From the NCBI GenBank assembly GCA_033085395.1, contig JANQBS010000001.1, positions 1 through 64,000 on the forward strand: 64,000 nucleotides of DNA, in the 5' to 3' direction. The notes beneath the pieces were generated by a model that was not told where the DNA came from, did no database searches, and saw only the letters and a list, made by a program, of their open reading frames with translations. Below are positions 34,600 through 47,540 of this stretch, piece by piece (position 1 is the first letter of the stretch; each line of letters opens with the position of its first letter). The position numbers were made by a program, and so were the translations under genes. The stretch is from Xanthoparmelia taractica (Eukaryota; Ascomycota; Lecanoromycetes; Lecanorales; Parmeliaceae).

Positions 34600-36168
34600 A
34601 TGGAAGATAAATCCTCTATCGCCTCCTTTGAGAGTCTTGAGGTCAAGTCCATAAATCCGCAACTTCTCATCGTTGCATGGAATTCACTCAAGTTCGGTCT
34701 GCTAGCTGACTCGCCATTCCCGAATACAATCACCTGGGGTCGCTCCAGCAGTCGCCGGTCCTGGCTACGTTCCCTCTTTTCCGCATCGCCTGTGTGGCTG
34801 GCCCCAGTAATCGCTCTATCTTTCTTTGTCACCCTCTCTCAATTTGATGGGTCTCTGTCCAAGTTCGCCGCGGCCGGCCTGCAAGAGGGGTTCTTGCCAC
34901 TTTTCATAGCTCATGGTCCGCGATTAAGCCCTAAGAGTACGCTTGTTTATGTATGCTGGATCGCTTTGCAGGCTGCGCTGTTCCAATATCTGCCAGGCCC
35001 GATAAATACAGGTCAACGCACTCCTGCCGGTCGTCTGCTTGCCTACCGGACGAACGGACTCTCGGCCTGGATTATCACTCATGCTCTCTACATAGCGCTC
35101 TGCTGTTTTGGAGTTCTAGACGCCGGTTTTATACCCCGGAACTGGGGTGGCCTGGTTGCAGCGATGAACTTGGCTGGGTTCTTGATCTCGGCATTTGCTT
35201 ATGCAAAAGCATATGTGATGCCTACCCATGCTGATGATCGAAAGTTCAGTGGTATGTACGTCTTCCTGGGTTTGAAAACGACCGTCACTGATCACAGCCG
35301 TGGTAGGCTCTGCACTCTATGATTTTTACATGGGCATCGAGTTGAATCCAAGGATTGGGGAGAATTTTGATTTCAAGTTGTTCACCAATGGAAGGCCCGG
35401 ACTGATCGCCTGGACATTGATGTTTGTGCCCAGCAATACCAACCATGCCATTGGCACACGCGCACTTGCACAATGCTGACTCTTGCACGTAGAGACATAT
35501 CCAACATGGCATACCAGTATCAAGTTTACCATCGCGTGGCACCAGCACTTGTTCTTGTCACGATTCTGCATTCTCTCTACGTCCTCGACTTCTTCGTCAA
35601 TGAAGCCTGGTACCTGCGGACGATAGATATTGCGCACGACCACTTTGGATTCTACTTGGCCTGGGGTTGTTTTACCTGGGTTCCGATGACGTACACGCTC
35701 CAGGCGCAGTACCTTGGTCTGTATCCGACTGCACCGTCGACTGCGTATCTGGCGGTCGTATTTGGAATCGGCCTTGCGGGGTACGCTCTTTTCCGTTCGG
35801 TCAATGACGAGAAGGACAGGGTTCGTCGTTCAGGAGGAAAATGCCTCATCTGGGGCAAGCCTGCCAAATATATTACGGCGCCATATAAGACCTCTAACGG
35901 CGCGCAGCACGAGAGTATTCTCCTCTGCAGTGGCTGGTGGGGTTGGTCGCGTCATGCGAACTACGTAGGCGATTTGCTCCTCAGCTTTGCCATGTGCGCT
36001 TTAGTCGGCACCACAAGTCTCTTGGTATGGTTCTATGCAATCTTTATGGTGATATTGCTTGTTCACCGATGCATTCGAGATGAAGCAAGGGGCTCGGCAA
36101 AATACGGTGCGTCGTGGAAGGATTACTGCAGGCAGGTGCCCTGGCGACTTGTGCCAGGCATTTGGTAA
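34600..36168 (+). CDS. Delta7-sterol reductase (7-dehydrocholesterol reductase-like)
   Basis: Three exons (34600-35251, 35298-35421, 35493-36168) give 483 residues. Multi-pass ER membrane reductase of the ERG4/ERG24/DHCR7 family. The DHCR7 type is chosen because of TPAG-x6-YRTNGLSAW, YDFYMGIELNPRIGENFDFK, NGRPGLIAWTL, NEAWYLRTIDIAHDHFGFYL and SGWWGWSRHANYVGDLLLSF, the NADPH/sterol-site segment. Family enzymes use NADPH to saturate the sterol Delta7 bond. In the C-terminal signature HR-x2-RD-x3-C-x2-KYG the Cys is Gly (HRCIRDEARGSAKYG). Most ascomycetes keep the Delta7 bond in ergosterol, so this enzyme is not expected in the primary pathway. It would act on ergosterol or a precursor. The frame is intact; a Copia element begins 156 bp past the stop. 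Confidence 0.88.
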
Positions 36169-36324
36169 TGCGTTGTATAAGTTCGACACGGTATATCGTA
36201 TGAAACATTTAAACCATCCATTTTTGGTAACTTTCGGTGTTGGCAAATACCTAGTCAGGCACATCTGCCTTCCTGAACCCAAATTATAAGCCCATGGATA
36301 AGTTTGATCCTTAGCTTGATTAGG

Positions 36325-36535
36325 TGTCAGCCTTGGTATGGACGTGGCTGAGTAGGAATGAAGTTGATTGAGTGACTATCTGAGTGTGTGTCTAGCAAGC
36401 ACGAATCTATCTGGAATAGTGGCAAAATGCCAAGAACGCTTAGTTATCCACGCTAGTGCGGGGAATATTGAACTTCTATTGGCTGCAAGCAAATAGATAA
36501 ACTTCTATGCTATTAATAGTCTATTAGAACTAACA
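36325..36535 (-). repeat. LTR, left copy (3' LTR of the Copia element)
   Basis: The outer part (about 36325-36480) is close to the unmutated sequence (TGTCAGCCTTGGTATGGACG), whereas the inner part has C-to-T/G-to-A changes relative to the right copy (CTATTAATAG for CTACCAACAG). The RIP boundary therefore falls inside this repeat. Confidence 0.85.
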
Positions 36536-38459
36536 TATCTTCTTAGGATTTATATCTTAATGGATTCTACTTCTTATAATTAATAATTAGTTTATTCTAA
36601 CTCGAGGGAAACTCGTCGTTAATTATATAAAAAAGAATATTACTAAAAATCGTAATTATTAACGTCTTTATAAGGACTAAATTCGTTACACTCGGCTTTA
36701 TATTCTGGAGTTCTAGCAATTTAATAAACTTCTTATAATGTTATAATAATAGCGCTTTAGTGAGTTTATTAGCGAGAATATCTACTAAAATAATTTACTT
36801 AATAGATATATTCTTCTTTTAAATCTTTTATCGTAGTTAATAACGATAAATATTAATATAACGTAACTTAATTATATACTAAGAGTTACTGCTCTTAAGT
36901 GCTCGTATAGTCTATATATTATTATATTCGATCTAAGTTAAATAATCTAAATTAAGTTCTATAACTTCAAAGAATCGATTTCATTATAGCGATTTCTTAG
37001 CTACTGTAGAGATCGCGAGTAATTCGACTTTAATTGAACTTATAGTAATCGTCTTTTGCTTAATTATCTTTTAATCGATTATTTTATTATATAATTTAAA
37101 AGCGTATTCTTAAGAGCTATAATAAGTGTTTAAATTATTAGTATAGAATACATTAAAGAAGGTAAGAAGTATCGTTCTTCGATTATTAGTCTATGCGTCG
37201 AAGATAATACTATAGAACTTGATATAAGCTAGATATCTTAATATACGCTTAGCAGCCTCTTGATAATTCTTTGAAGAATTAATAAGAAATTCTAATAGCT
37301 TTGATACTACGTATACTATATCTAACCTAATAGTAACAGCTACGAAATTAATAGACTCTATATATTATTAATATACATATACTTAATTTGAAGAAGCTTA
37401 ACTATTATTTAAATTAAGACGTTAGTATTAAATAAGAATAAATTAAAAACTCTTCTCGATATGTTAACGTTAAACTTATTAATAATTTTATCGAGATAGC
37501 TATTCTAATATAGCTATACTTAACGTAATAGTCGATCTCTAGAGACTCGAATATCTAGAAATTATTTAATCTCTTTAAGATATCTTATTTCGTAAGTCTA
37601 AAAGAGTTTAAACTAAAAATTATCTACTTTAGTTATAAATCGTCGATTATAGATAATAGCGATATCGTCGATAAAGAAGAAGAGAAGTATATAGTTATTA
37701 ATAAAGAGATATTTAATATCTGAGATTAACTTTAATCTTAATTTATTAAGTGTACTTAAAAGATAATAAAATTATAGAGTAGGTGATTATTTAAGTTCGT
37801 ATAGTGCTCTAAGTAATAAAAGTAATATCTTATAATTCTTTAATTCCTTAAATTCTAATAAAAGTATAATATATATTAATTTATTAATATTAATATTGAG
37901 AAAGACGTTAATTACGTTATATTGACGAGTATTTAGATCGAATACTATAGTAATAATTATTACTACTCGAAAGATTCTAATAATTAGAATAGCTATATAG
38001 ATATCTCGTAATATATATTGAAGATTATCGCGTGCATATAATCGAGTCTTATATTTAAATAAGTATTCTTAATTATTAAATTTATACTTAAAGATTTACG
38101 TCGTAGGAATAGACTTCTTGTTTATCTTATTTATATAATTTACTAATATCTTCTTTTAAGTCTTCTTTATTTATAGAATCTTAAATTTAATTTAAATCGC
38201 TTATTTAAATTCTTCGATATATAAATATTTTAATATCTTATAATAGTATCTTAATTTTATTAATATATAGTCTCGATATAGCTTAAGTGTCTTTAATTAA
38301 GACTTTAAGACGAGAGTATATAGCGAGTCTTATTTATAGTATATGCGTGCGAGAATAAATATAGAAAACGCCGCGTGATATGCGCGCTTTTCTTCATCTT
38401 TCAGTGAATTCAATATAGTTATATATACTTACTTCTCTAAAGGTAGTTTCTTTGACTTT

Positions 38460-41400
38460 CGGGAAGCCCTGGGGACGCAAGATAGGGGCGCAACGCAAGT
38501 TTCGGCTAACTTGCCTTAATACTAAGATTTGTATGGTAGCCCCATTAAAATTCAAGTACCTGGGCAAGGTATCTACAATATAATATCGCAATTAGTTTAT
38601 GAGGCCTATATATAAATATATAATGTAATAAATAGCTACTATATACTTATTTCTCGCTCTTAGGGAATTCTCTTAGCAAATAAATTATCTTTAAAATACG
38701 CTACTGCTAAGACTTTCTCTTATTTATATTCTTACTCGATATTAGATACTACTTAGACTTCTTCTTATTAAGTTATATAGTAGGCTGAAGTATAATATTT
38801 AACTTAGGTTTTCGGGATCTCTTCTGCGAAAGATCTTTCTCTTATTCTTAAATCTTTTTTTTTTTAATTTAACGACTCGATTTAAATATTATAAGTACTA
38901 ACGAAGCGAAGAAAGAAGATAAAGCAGTAGAGGACGTAGGAGCACTATTTTTAGTATCTTTGGATCGCCCTCGAGGCTTCTGAGGCTATAAAATTAATTA
39001 TGAAATTAACTAAGTAGTCGGGGGAGACGGAGAAGGGCGAAAAGAAGGGCGAAAAGCTAATAAGAAAGGAATTTGATAGATAGGCCTTGATATCTACTTC
39101 TTCTACTTCTTCTACTATCGGGCCTCTCTTTTAGAGATCTTCGCAGTAGTTAGTTTATGTGCATTGACCTTATTATACTTTTTCTTCTTTTATAGAGCTA
39201 TTTAATCTATTTATTTAATAGAAGATAGAGTTAAGAGCTTCGTTAAGATTCTCTAAAGATTCTTTTAAATAACTATATAACTATTAATAACGTTAACCTA
39301 AAATATAGTTAGCTAATTAACTAGCTAATCGATTTATTGATAAGGTAGATTAATATAAAGAACGTCTAGCTATGCGACGGTCTTAAGATATCTATTTTTA
39401 TCTTTATCTCGAAAGATTAATAAATTCTAATTATATGAATCTAGAGTCTCGTTATAATAGCGAGGTGTGAACTTTCTAGGAGTTGAAATATCGTTTATTT
39501 ATTAACGGGGATAAAATAATAATAGAGGGATAAAAAAATCTTTATTATATACTCGAAATAAGAGATATCTATAGAGAAGAAGATATCTAATAAGAATCTC
39601 GTAATTGTAGGAATTAATATATAATTTATAGTTCGATTTAATTAGCTACTTAGTAGCAATTTACTTAGGATTAATACTTTCGATGATAAATAGTATAATC
39701 TTCTTAATCACGACTTGGAAGACTAGAAAATCGATAGCCCTGGGTCGATCGATACGTGATCTAGCTATCGCATTGCGAATCTACTTATATTATAGTCTAA
39801 GCTTCGCCTGTATCGCCTTAACTATATGTTCGAGAGTTGTTTAGGGATTTATAACGGCCTTAAGTATAGAATATATGCTCTTATTAGGCTAAGTGATTAA
39901 ATAATCTAGATTGCGATAATTTCTAATATAGTAGCTTATTATATTCGATTCTTTTAGGGCTTAATACTCTTAAAAATACTCTTAATTCGACGTATAGAGT
40001 AATTCTAGTAGTCGATCACGATTAACTTATAGCGATATAAAATTAGGTGACTATATTCACTCTTAGGCCGCATCTGAGATATTCTCTCTTCGCTTATATA
40101 AATAGTCTTATTTTAATCGATTAACTCTAATTCGAATATTCTAAATAACGTGTTAATTATATAGCTATAACTAATAATTAGAAAGTGTGAGAGCAAGGGA
40201 TACAATAAGATCTTTATTCTAATCTAAAAGATTAACTATAGACGAATTATAGTCGTTTTAAATAAGTTTCTTACACGTCTCGAAAAAGAAATTATAAAAT
40301 ATTTTAGACTTCTAAGTTAAGAAGAAGAATACTATAAGAAATAACTAATTCGTATTGATAATATTCACGATTATAAATAGAAGTAATTTTATAGCATTTA
40401 TATTAAAAGTAGTATTATTTTATATATAGAAATTACTTGTAAATCTCTTAATAAGCGTCTTCTAATAGTTATTAATTAAAACGATCTGCTATAGTATTCT
40501 CTTGATGCGGACGCTATGCTTATTCTTAATATATATATAACGAACTTTGGCTATGAAATTTAAATTATCTAGATACTTTAGTAATTTAATAAGGATATTC
40601 TTATAAGAACGAGTGATAGATAACATTAGATTATAATATTTCTTCTTCTTGAGGTGGAATATCTCGTTAGATTCCTTAGACGTGTTTTTTAGAATACGTA
40701 TAGATTATTTATAGATAGATTTAGAGAAACGATAAGTTCTAGCAAGTTATAAGATCTTAGCATAGTCTAATTGTCGCTATTAATAAATCTTATAATTTAG
40801 AGAATTAGAAGAGATCTCGTGAGTATACTTTAGCTTTTCTAGACCTAGAACCTAGATTCTATTACTCTCATCACGTTTGAGATTTTTAAAGACGATAAAT
40901 ATACGTTATTCGTAGCCCTTAATCTTAATCTTAATCTATTTCTACTTTCGCGTGATATCGTGCTTTAAATCTTTCTCTTCTTTATGCTACGATAGTTTTC
41001 TTTAATTCTTAATCTCGGCGAAGTAATAAATATATTGATAAGTCTTATAGAGATTTATCTTTTTATATTAAGTAGTTACGATAGCGAATCTCTAATTAAA
41101 CGCGTAGTTCTATAAGCGAGTTTAGATATCGTCGAATATATTAAATGTCTTATTTTTACTAGGCGAATAAAGATAAGAGAGAGAAATATAATCGATTATT
41201 CGCTAAAGAATAGAAATAAGATTTTTTTCGAGATACGAATAAAATATTTAAAGAGAGATAGTAGCGGCGATAGTGAAGGTTGAAGAATTAATTACGGCGA
41301 TAATGAGATCTTTTAGAAGAGAGGGAGATGCGTCTATATTAATAAGATTTATAGCTGAGGTATTAACTTGATGTGGGAAGAAGATATTCGCATATTATTA

Positions 41401-41524
41401 TGTGTGGGTAGATATCTTACCCAGGTACTTGAATTTTGGTGGGGCTATTATACAAATCTTAGTATTAAGGCAAGTTAGCCGAAACTTGCGTTGCGCCCCT
41501 ATCTTGCGTCCCCAGGGCTTCCCG
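38460..41524. mobile_element. 3.1-kb TIR transposon inside the Copia element, 9-bp TSD
   Basis: Terminal inverted repeats of 117 bp (38460-38576, 41408-41524) start CGGGAAGCCCTGGGGACGCA and are nearly identical, differing by a few transitions. The flanks TTTGACTTT (38451-38459) and TTTAACTTT (41525-41533) form a 9-bp target duplication with one G-to-A change. Long TIRs and 9-bp duplications fit the Mutator-like superfamily. The interior is RIP-degraded and I could not read a transposase with confidence. The TIRs themselves are strikingly GC-rich compared with everything around them. Confidence 0.72.
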
Positions 41525-44490
41525 TTTAACTTTCGATAACGTGTTACGATTTCTAGTAGTATATTATTCTTCTAAACTTTCGAGTCTCTTAATCTACGAG
41601 GTTTCTTAATTGATAATAGCTTTAAAGAATTAAGTTAATTATTAATAGATATACTTAATAGATATATATTATTAAGTGCTTTCTAATCTTCGCGAATTAA
41701 ATTCCTTATTTATTAATTAACTTTTGTTATTAAAGTTTTATTTAAATTATTTAATTTAGTTAATAATAAGATAATATTATTATTACTATTAAAGAATTTA
41801 ATAATAGAAGAAAAGAGTTCTTAACTTCTTTCTATTTTCTCTTTTTGCTAATCTATTATTAAGACTATTAAGTCGAATCTACTATAAATAGATTCTTATC
41901 GCTATTAGATTCGAGCTCTATAATTCGTAAAATATCTATATATGAGGTATCTAGAGTGTTATATAGAAAAGATTTCTTGATTAGTTATGCTAAATTAATC
42001 TCGTAAGATATATAAAAGAAAGTCTTATTAAATATAATATCCCGAGTCTTAATACTTTATTTTAACTAAAGATTTAGATATTATAGATATTTATATCTTC
42101 GTAGTCCACGAGGAATTTAATATATACTCTTAATATTATTTTCTCTTTACGTGATAGTGACTTATTAAGAGAATAAGTCTTATATTCGTATCGCTTTAGA
42201 TGACTAAGATTCGAACGCTGCTTAATAGTGACTTCAAATATTATCTTTTAAGAGTGCTTCTTTATTAAGGTACGATTTATTAGAAATTTCGCTATTTATG
42301 TAATTTATAATTAAAGATAGACTAATAAATTCGCCTCTATTCTTATAGCTCTAGCTTTCGTTATAAGGATATTATTTTTACGTTTAGAGTGTTTATTTTA
42401 AGCTAAAATATTAGATGCGAAAGATTTTTAAGTAATATCTCTCTTAGCGATTAAATTCATAAATTTCTAGTCTAATAACTTCTTATTATCTAATCTAATA
42501 AATATAATAATATTATTAAAGCGTTTATTAATAATCTTAAGTGCTTAACAAAGCACGCTTATTACTATTAACTTGTTTCGATAAGTAAAGATCATATAAA
42601 AATTCTTTTCGCTATATACAACGTGTGAGATTTATTTATGCTTATTTAATACTACTATTAGTTAAATAAGATTATATGTGATTCGATAGAAGAATTTATC
42701 GAAGGTTTCTACTTTGAAAGATGATCTAGATATAATGTGATAGGCTTTTAATATTATATATACTTTACACTCGTTAATAGCAGAGACTTTATTCTTATTA
42801 GTTATCTTTATTCTCTTAGCTACTTCTGCGAGATATTAAATAAAGTTATTGTTAATATAAGCGAGAAGTTAATATTAATTACGTATAATTTCTAATCTAA
42901 TTGAGATAGACGTAGCGAAAGTAAATATCGAATTATCTCTAATTATATTATCTTTTAGTAAATAGTATCTATTAACTCTAGTAAACGTTATAATTATTCG
43001 GTCTTATCGATGAAAGTGGCGATTCTTATTGTCGATATACACTTCTTTATTCTTTAGAATACTATATAAGACTAGATTAGTTATGAAGTTAGAAACATAT
43101 ATTACGTTGATGAGTTTAACGTTAGCCTTTATTTTATTTCCTCTATTAATAATAATATAGATTTTTCCGAATACTATAATTTGTTTCACTCGAGTGTCTA
43201 TAGTAAGTGTAGATTCATCTGTGCAGTCACGCTTCTTAATAAATCTATATTTTATAATATTATTATAGATATAAGCATCTAACTCGTTATCGGCGATTTA
43301 TAATAAGCGAAGACTATAATTTATTATAAATATTTCGCTAACGAAGTAATTAAACGAGAGTTCTTTTGCCTAATTTTCTTCTACTTTATTACTATTCTTT
43401 ATCTCTCTCTTTTTTACTCTCTTAAATACTCTATTTACGATTTACTTAATCTTTAAGTCTTTTAAGATCTTCTTAACTTTCTTTTAAACTATTAGATTAG
43501 ATCGATTTAAATAAATGTAATCGCACTTATTAAATTATTCGATCTTTTTATATATACACTAAGAGATTTCTTAAGATTTACCTTTATATATTAATTCTTT
43601 TTTAGTTATAAAAGTAGAGTGTTAAATTAATAAACGAGATTTATAATTATTATAAAGTCTTATAGAGTAACGAAACTTCTCTATTACATTAAAGAGTAAC
43701 TCTTCGTAATCTATAGCTATCTTAAGTATATATTCGTGAATCTTAATAAGTATTAAATCGTATTTGTTAATTGCTAAAAGAAAGTCACGATAATAGCGAC
43801 GTATATCGATAACTTCTACGACTTTATACTTCTTAGTCACTTAATATATCTATATTTATTTATTAAGTCACGCTTTAATATTTTACTTATTCTCTAAATC
43901 ACGATTAAGCTTAATATATTATATTTTAAGATCTAATATTCGTTCTTAATCTAATAAAGCGAGTCTTGCTTTAAATACTCGAAGATAGTTTTATAAATAA
44001 ACTTCAGCCTTTTAAATAAAGATACTATTCGAGATAATAATAATATTATAAATAAAGTCGATTATCTTTATAAAGATATTATATTTTTTTTTTATTCTTT
44101 TAGATCGATTTTAAATTTATTCTTCTTAACTTTATAGAGTGAAATAATAATAGATTATATAGCTAAATTCTCTAATAGATTGAGTAATAACTTAATTGAC
44201 TTAATCTTAAGATATATAGATCTAACTAATTTAAATAGATTAATTTACTTCTATATCTAATATTTAATGATCTTACTTTTAATAATAGCAAGTTATTAAT
44301 CTCAATTCTTTACTGTGATTAGCTTAAGATCTCGTTTGCTTATCTTAATAGATAGACGTCTTTTGAAGAAGAAAGAGAAAAGAAGCTATAAGAGAATAAT
44401 GCTTTTATATCTTATAGTAACGTTCTTCTTAATAAATATTTAAGTGTGAATATATAAATAATACTTAATAAAGTAATATAAATCTTTCAT

Positions 44491-44535
44491 AAATATTTCG
44501 TTACTAAATATTTCGTTACTAAATATTTCGTTATT
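44491..44535. repeat. 15-bp tandem repeat, three units
   Basis: AAATATTTCGTTACT occurs three times in a row (the third with one T for C). It lies in the Copia body next to the right LTR. Confidence 0.7.
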
Positions 44536-44688
44536 AAATATAAATAATCCTTAGAATATTCCTTAAAATATTTCGTTAATATTTCTATTTAATATTAAGT
44601 GTCGAGTCACGATCTATTTAGAAAGCTAGTTAGGCTTCCTTTATAATATAAGAGTAACTACAGGAATATGCGATATCGGGCTTATAAC

Positions 44689-44899
44689 TATTAGCCTTAA
44701 TATGAACGTGACTAAGTAGGAATAAAGTTAATTGAGTGACTATCTGAGTGTGTGTCTAGCAAGCACGAATCTATCTGAAATAGTGACAAAATGCCAAGAA
44801 CGCTTAGTCATCCACGCTAGTGCGGGGAATACTGGACTCCTATTGGCTGCAAGCAAATAGATGAACTTCTGTGCTACCAACAGCCTGTCAGGGCTGACA
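44689..44899 (-). repeat. LTR, right copy (5' LTR of the Copia element)
   Basis: This is the mirror case of the left copy. Its inner part is mutated (TATTAGCCTTAATATGAACG) and its outer part is preserved (CTGTCAGGGCTGACA). TTAGG follows at 44900-44904. Confidence 0.85.
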
Positions 44900-44904
44900 T
44901 TAGG

Positions 44905-45409
44905 TGCAGCAAGTCTGTAGTATTGAAGAGCACCTACAGTGGTCATGGCAGCTCTGATCCGATTGATTACAGGGAACGGCAGGTCATTGAGACACTTGAA
45001 GAATGGTCATGTTTGACCTTCATAGCCTAATATCTGATACGCAATTCATCCCTGTGAGCAGTGCTCCCTTCTGTTAAACTGTTATTCTTAATGAACGCGT
45101 TTTTCAACATAGAAATTCCTGTACGAGTAAGCTCCTTCGGAGCCTCCGTCCCGAATGGTAATACGAAACGACCGACCCTAGTTCCAACAAGGTTACGTTA
45201 GCGCCGGGCAGTGTTACGTACAATTTCTCAGCCCCTCTACTCTCTTCTTGACCAACCATGCTCCAAGCGCTTTGCGGGCTATCGTGGGGGGCAGTAAAGA
45301 AATCAACAACCCACAGGAAAGAATGAACGGCGGCAGGTAGGGCCTTGATCAAAATACTCATCATCATTCCTGGTGGCCACAAGAGCTACTCCCTGCGTCC
45401 ATACTCAAA
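44905..45409. promoter_or_regulatory. Upstream region of the acyltransferase gene
   Basis: This is GC-normal sequence of about 500 bp directly abutting the Copia target duplication. Together with 36169-36324 it would have formed a spacer of about 660 bp between the sterol reductase stop and the acyltransferase start before the transposon arrived. No individual binding site can be assigned. Confidence 0.4.
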
Positions 45410-46706
45410 ATGTTCTCTTGGCTGCCCTGGCTGGATGACAGCGCTTCGGTCTTCGGTACAACGAAGTTTGCTTTCTTGAGTCTCTTCTCAATCATCATCC
45501 TACTCGTCCCGCAGCATGCCACTCTCTTGCGCTTCACGGGTCCAGTTGCGCTGTCTGCCCTGACATACATACTTCAGGAGACGTTTGTCCAGTTGTGCAA
45601 GAATCCTCACTGGCGTGCGGCTGCTGCACCACTTCTTTGGATCCAATTTCTGAGCGCTTCCGAGATGATTTTGGTCTCTCGAGTGGGTTCCGCCGACCTC
45701 TCAACCAGCCGCGGAGAACCCAGCGCTCGGACTATTGCCGCCCAGGCTACACATGTCATAGGCTTGCTTTGGAACCTGCGCCGCGTCGGAACAAGATGGC
45801 AAGTAAAGAACGTTCCGGCCAGCTCGAATAGCGGACCAGCGTCAAGGAGCCGGGCTCGTTTTGTACTGAGGCGGCTCACGACGACAATGATCGCTTATCT
45901 GGTTTTGGACATCATGATTTCTGGACCATCCCAAGACTTGGTCATGGTGAGTCCACAGAAAGAAACACTATTGAAGCTGAGCTATCTGTCAATGGACGAT
46001 GTTATCTTCCGAACCATAGGAACTGTCTCTTTTTGGCTCAGCACAGCGCTTGTCAACCTTGTCATGGCGAACAGCGTCGCTATATTTTCCGTTCTCGCTG
46101 GACTAAGTTCACCAGCGGACTGCCCTCCCATTTATGGCTCGTTTGGGGAGGCATACAGTATTCGCCGATTTTGGGGGTAAGCGTTCCGCGTCCCCCAATC
46201 CTCATTAGGTCATTTGCGGCATTTGCTTTACAGTGCTAACGTGGTAGTCTAGAGTTTCTTGGCATCAATGCTTGCGTAAGGGCCTCGACGGCCATGCGGA
46301 TCTCATCGCGGACTCTGTGTTTTTAATCCCGCGGGCCACCACAGTGTCTCGATACACGCGTCTCTTCCTCGCCTTCCTAATATCCGGCTTGATTCACCAC
46401 AGCTCCGATGTCGCCATGGGAATTCCCCGCGCTGAGGCTGGCTCTCTGGTGTTCTTCCTCCTGCAGCCGCTGGGGATTATGCTAGAGGATGGTATGCAGA
46501 CTCTGACTCGGCATGTTCCCACCTCTAAATTCCTATGCCGGGCACATCGGATCATAGGCTATCTATGGGTGGTGATGTTTCTGGCATGGTCAACGCCAAC
46601 CTGGTTCTACCCACACCAGAGGCAGGCTGTAGACCAGGCCAATTTACTTCCTTTTCATGTGTTCAAACCCTTGCTCCGCCAGCTCCAAATTCTATGGCAG
46701 CGATGA
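45410..46706 (+). CDS. Membrane-bound O-acyltransferase (wax-synthase-like)
   Basis: Two exons (45410-46176, 46253-46706) give 406 residues with about eight hydrophobic segments. The signature of the fungal wax-synthase-like acyltransferases (PF13813, MBOAT-like) is clear: YGSFGEAYSIRRFWG joined by the intron to VSWHQCLRKGL, and then LAFLISGLIHHSSD, in which the second His of IHH is the probable catalytic residue. Such enzymes acetylate terpenoid or meroterpenoid alcohols in several fungal pathways. Here a steroid or terpenoid hydroxyl is the likely acceptor. The gene is co-directional with the Delta7-reductase on the left and the P450s on the right. No lesion is seen. Confidence 0.82.
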
Positions 46707-47540
46707 CGAAGAGCAATTTAGATGTCTATTTTATCATTATTTTCATTACGTACCAACAAATTCAGCATGCACACGCCAAGAAATTCAATAGATATACAAA
46801 CTTCATATTAACAAGATCGACATAATACGTTACTTACGAGACTCTATGTATTGCGACCGGCGTGTATGTTAGCGTACATTTCCTGACGCGTATCTTAAAA
46901 TATTGAAAGACTATACATTAGTTCAAACGTCGTCAAACCTAATTAATAGCTTCTTTGAACCTCATTAAAAACATCCGACGTCTTCGGAAATACCTTATTT
47001 ACTAGAGCCGTTGATGCACAGTCAGAACTTGCAATTCTTAGCGTGGCTATCTTTCCGTCTTACCCACCCTCGGCCTCACATAGCTGGATTTGCTTCCCAG
47101 CCGGGAAAGCCATCATCCATGATAGGATTACTCCTCACCAACATAATTTACCGAAGACATGTGCAGGGTTGCCGGGATCCCTTCGGTAAGATGCATGTAA
47201 GCATATAGTAGGCGGTTACGTGCCGCTGTCAGATTACAGTATGCGTTGGTAGTCTTACGGACATCCCGTTACAGTATCGCCGAACCCTTCCACTCCTTCT
47301 ATCCGCATAACACGTCTACTAGCAGAGAGTGCGGATCCCTCTAGTGATTGACCTTCGGTCAATCGCAATGCTCACTCTATATGGAATAGTTACAGCGACT
47401 AACATTACAGAATGTTGTTTGCTGAATCAGCAGGGTTGGTCTGCCGCTTGGGAAGAACTCGGTTATTTTGTTTCGCAATACGCAGTCCCAAGACTATCTT
47501 ACCTTCGTCCTCTCATCTTCAAAATCTAATCCTCGTGCCT
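46707..47540. other. Intergenic region with promoter of the next P450
   Basis: About 830 bp, slightly AT-rich just after the acyltransferase stop (46720-46980). Short frames at 47011-47208 and 47329-47529 lack any domain. No regulatory site is assigned. Confidence 0.4.

Larger units (their letters stand above)
36325..44899 (-). mobile_element. Copia-type LTR retrotransposon, nested and RIP-degraded
   Basis: Two 211-bp direct repeats (36325-36535 and 44689-44899), starting TG and ending CA, are flanked by a perfect 5-bp duplication TTAGG (36320-36324, 44900-44904). The body is very AT-rich. On the minus strand, remnants appear in Copia order: Gag-like (43622-43840), a protease/zinc region fragment (43004-43189, with LINVIYVSNFITNLVLYSIL), a reverse transcriptase box FFIDDIAIIY near 37660, and an RNase H stretch SSIKVELLAISTVAKKSL near 37030. 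A 3.1-kb TIR element interrupts it at 38460-41524. It sits between the sterol reductase and acyltransferase genes of the right-hand cluster. Confidence 0.88.

Noticed and set aside
34600..36168. Annotation as ERG4 (C24(28)-sterol reductase) or ERG24
   Set aside because: The TIDIAHDHFGFYL, GRPG-x2-AWTL and TPAG-x6-Y-x2-NGLSAW segments fit the DHCR7 type better; the other family member at 59200-60771 shows the ERG24 pattern for contrast.
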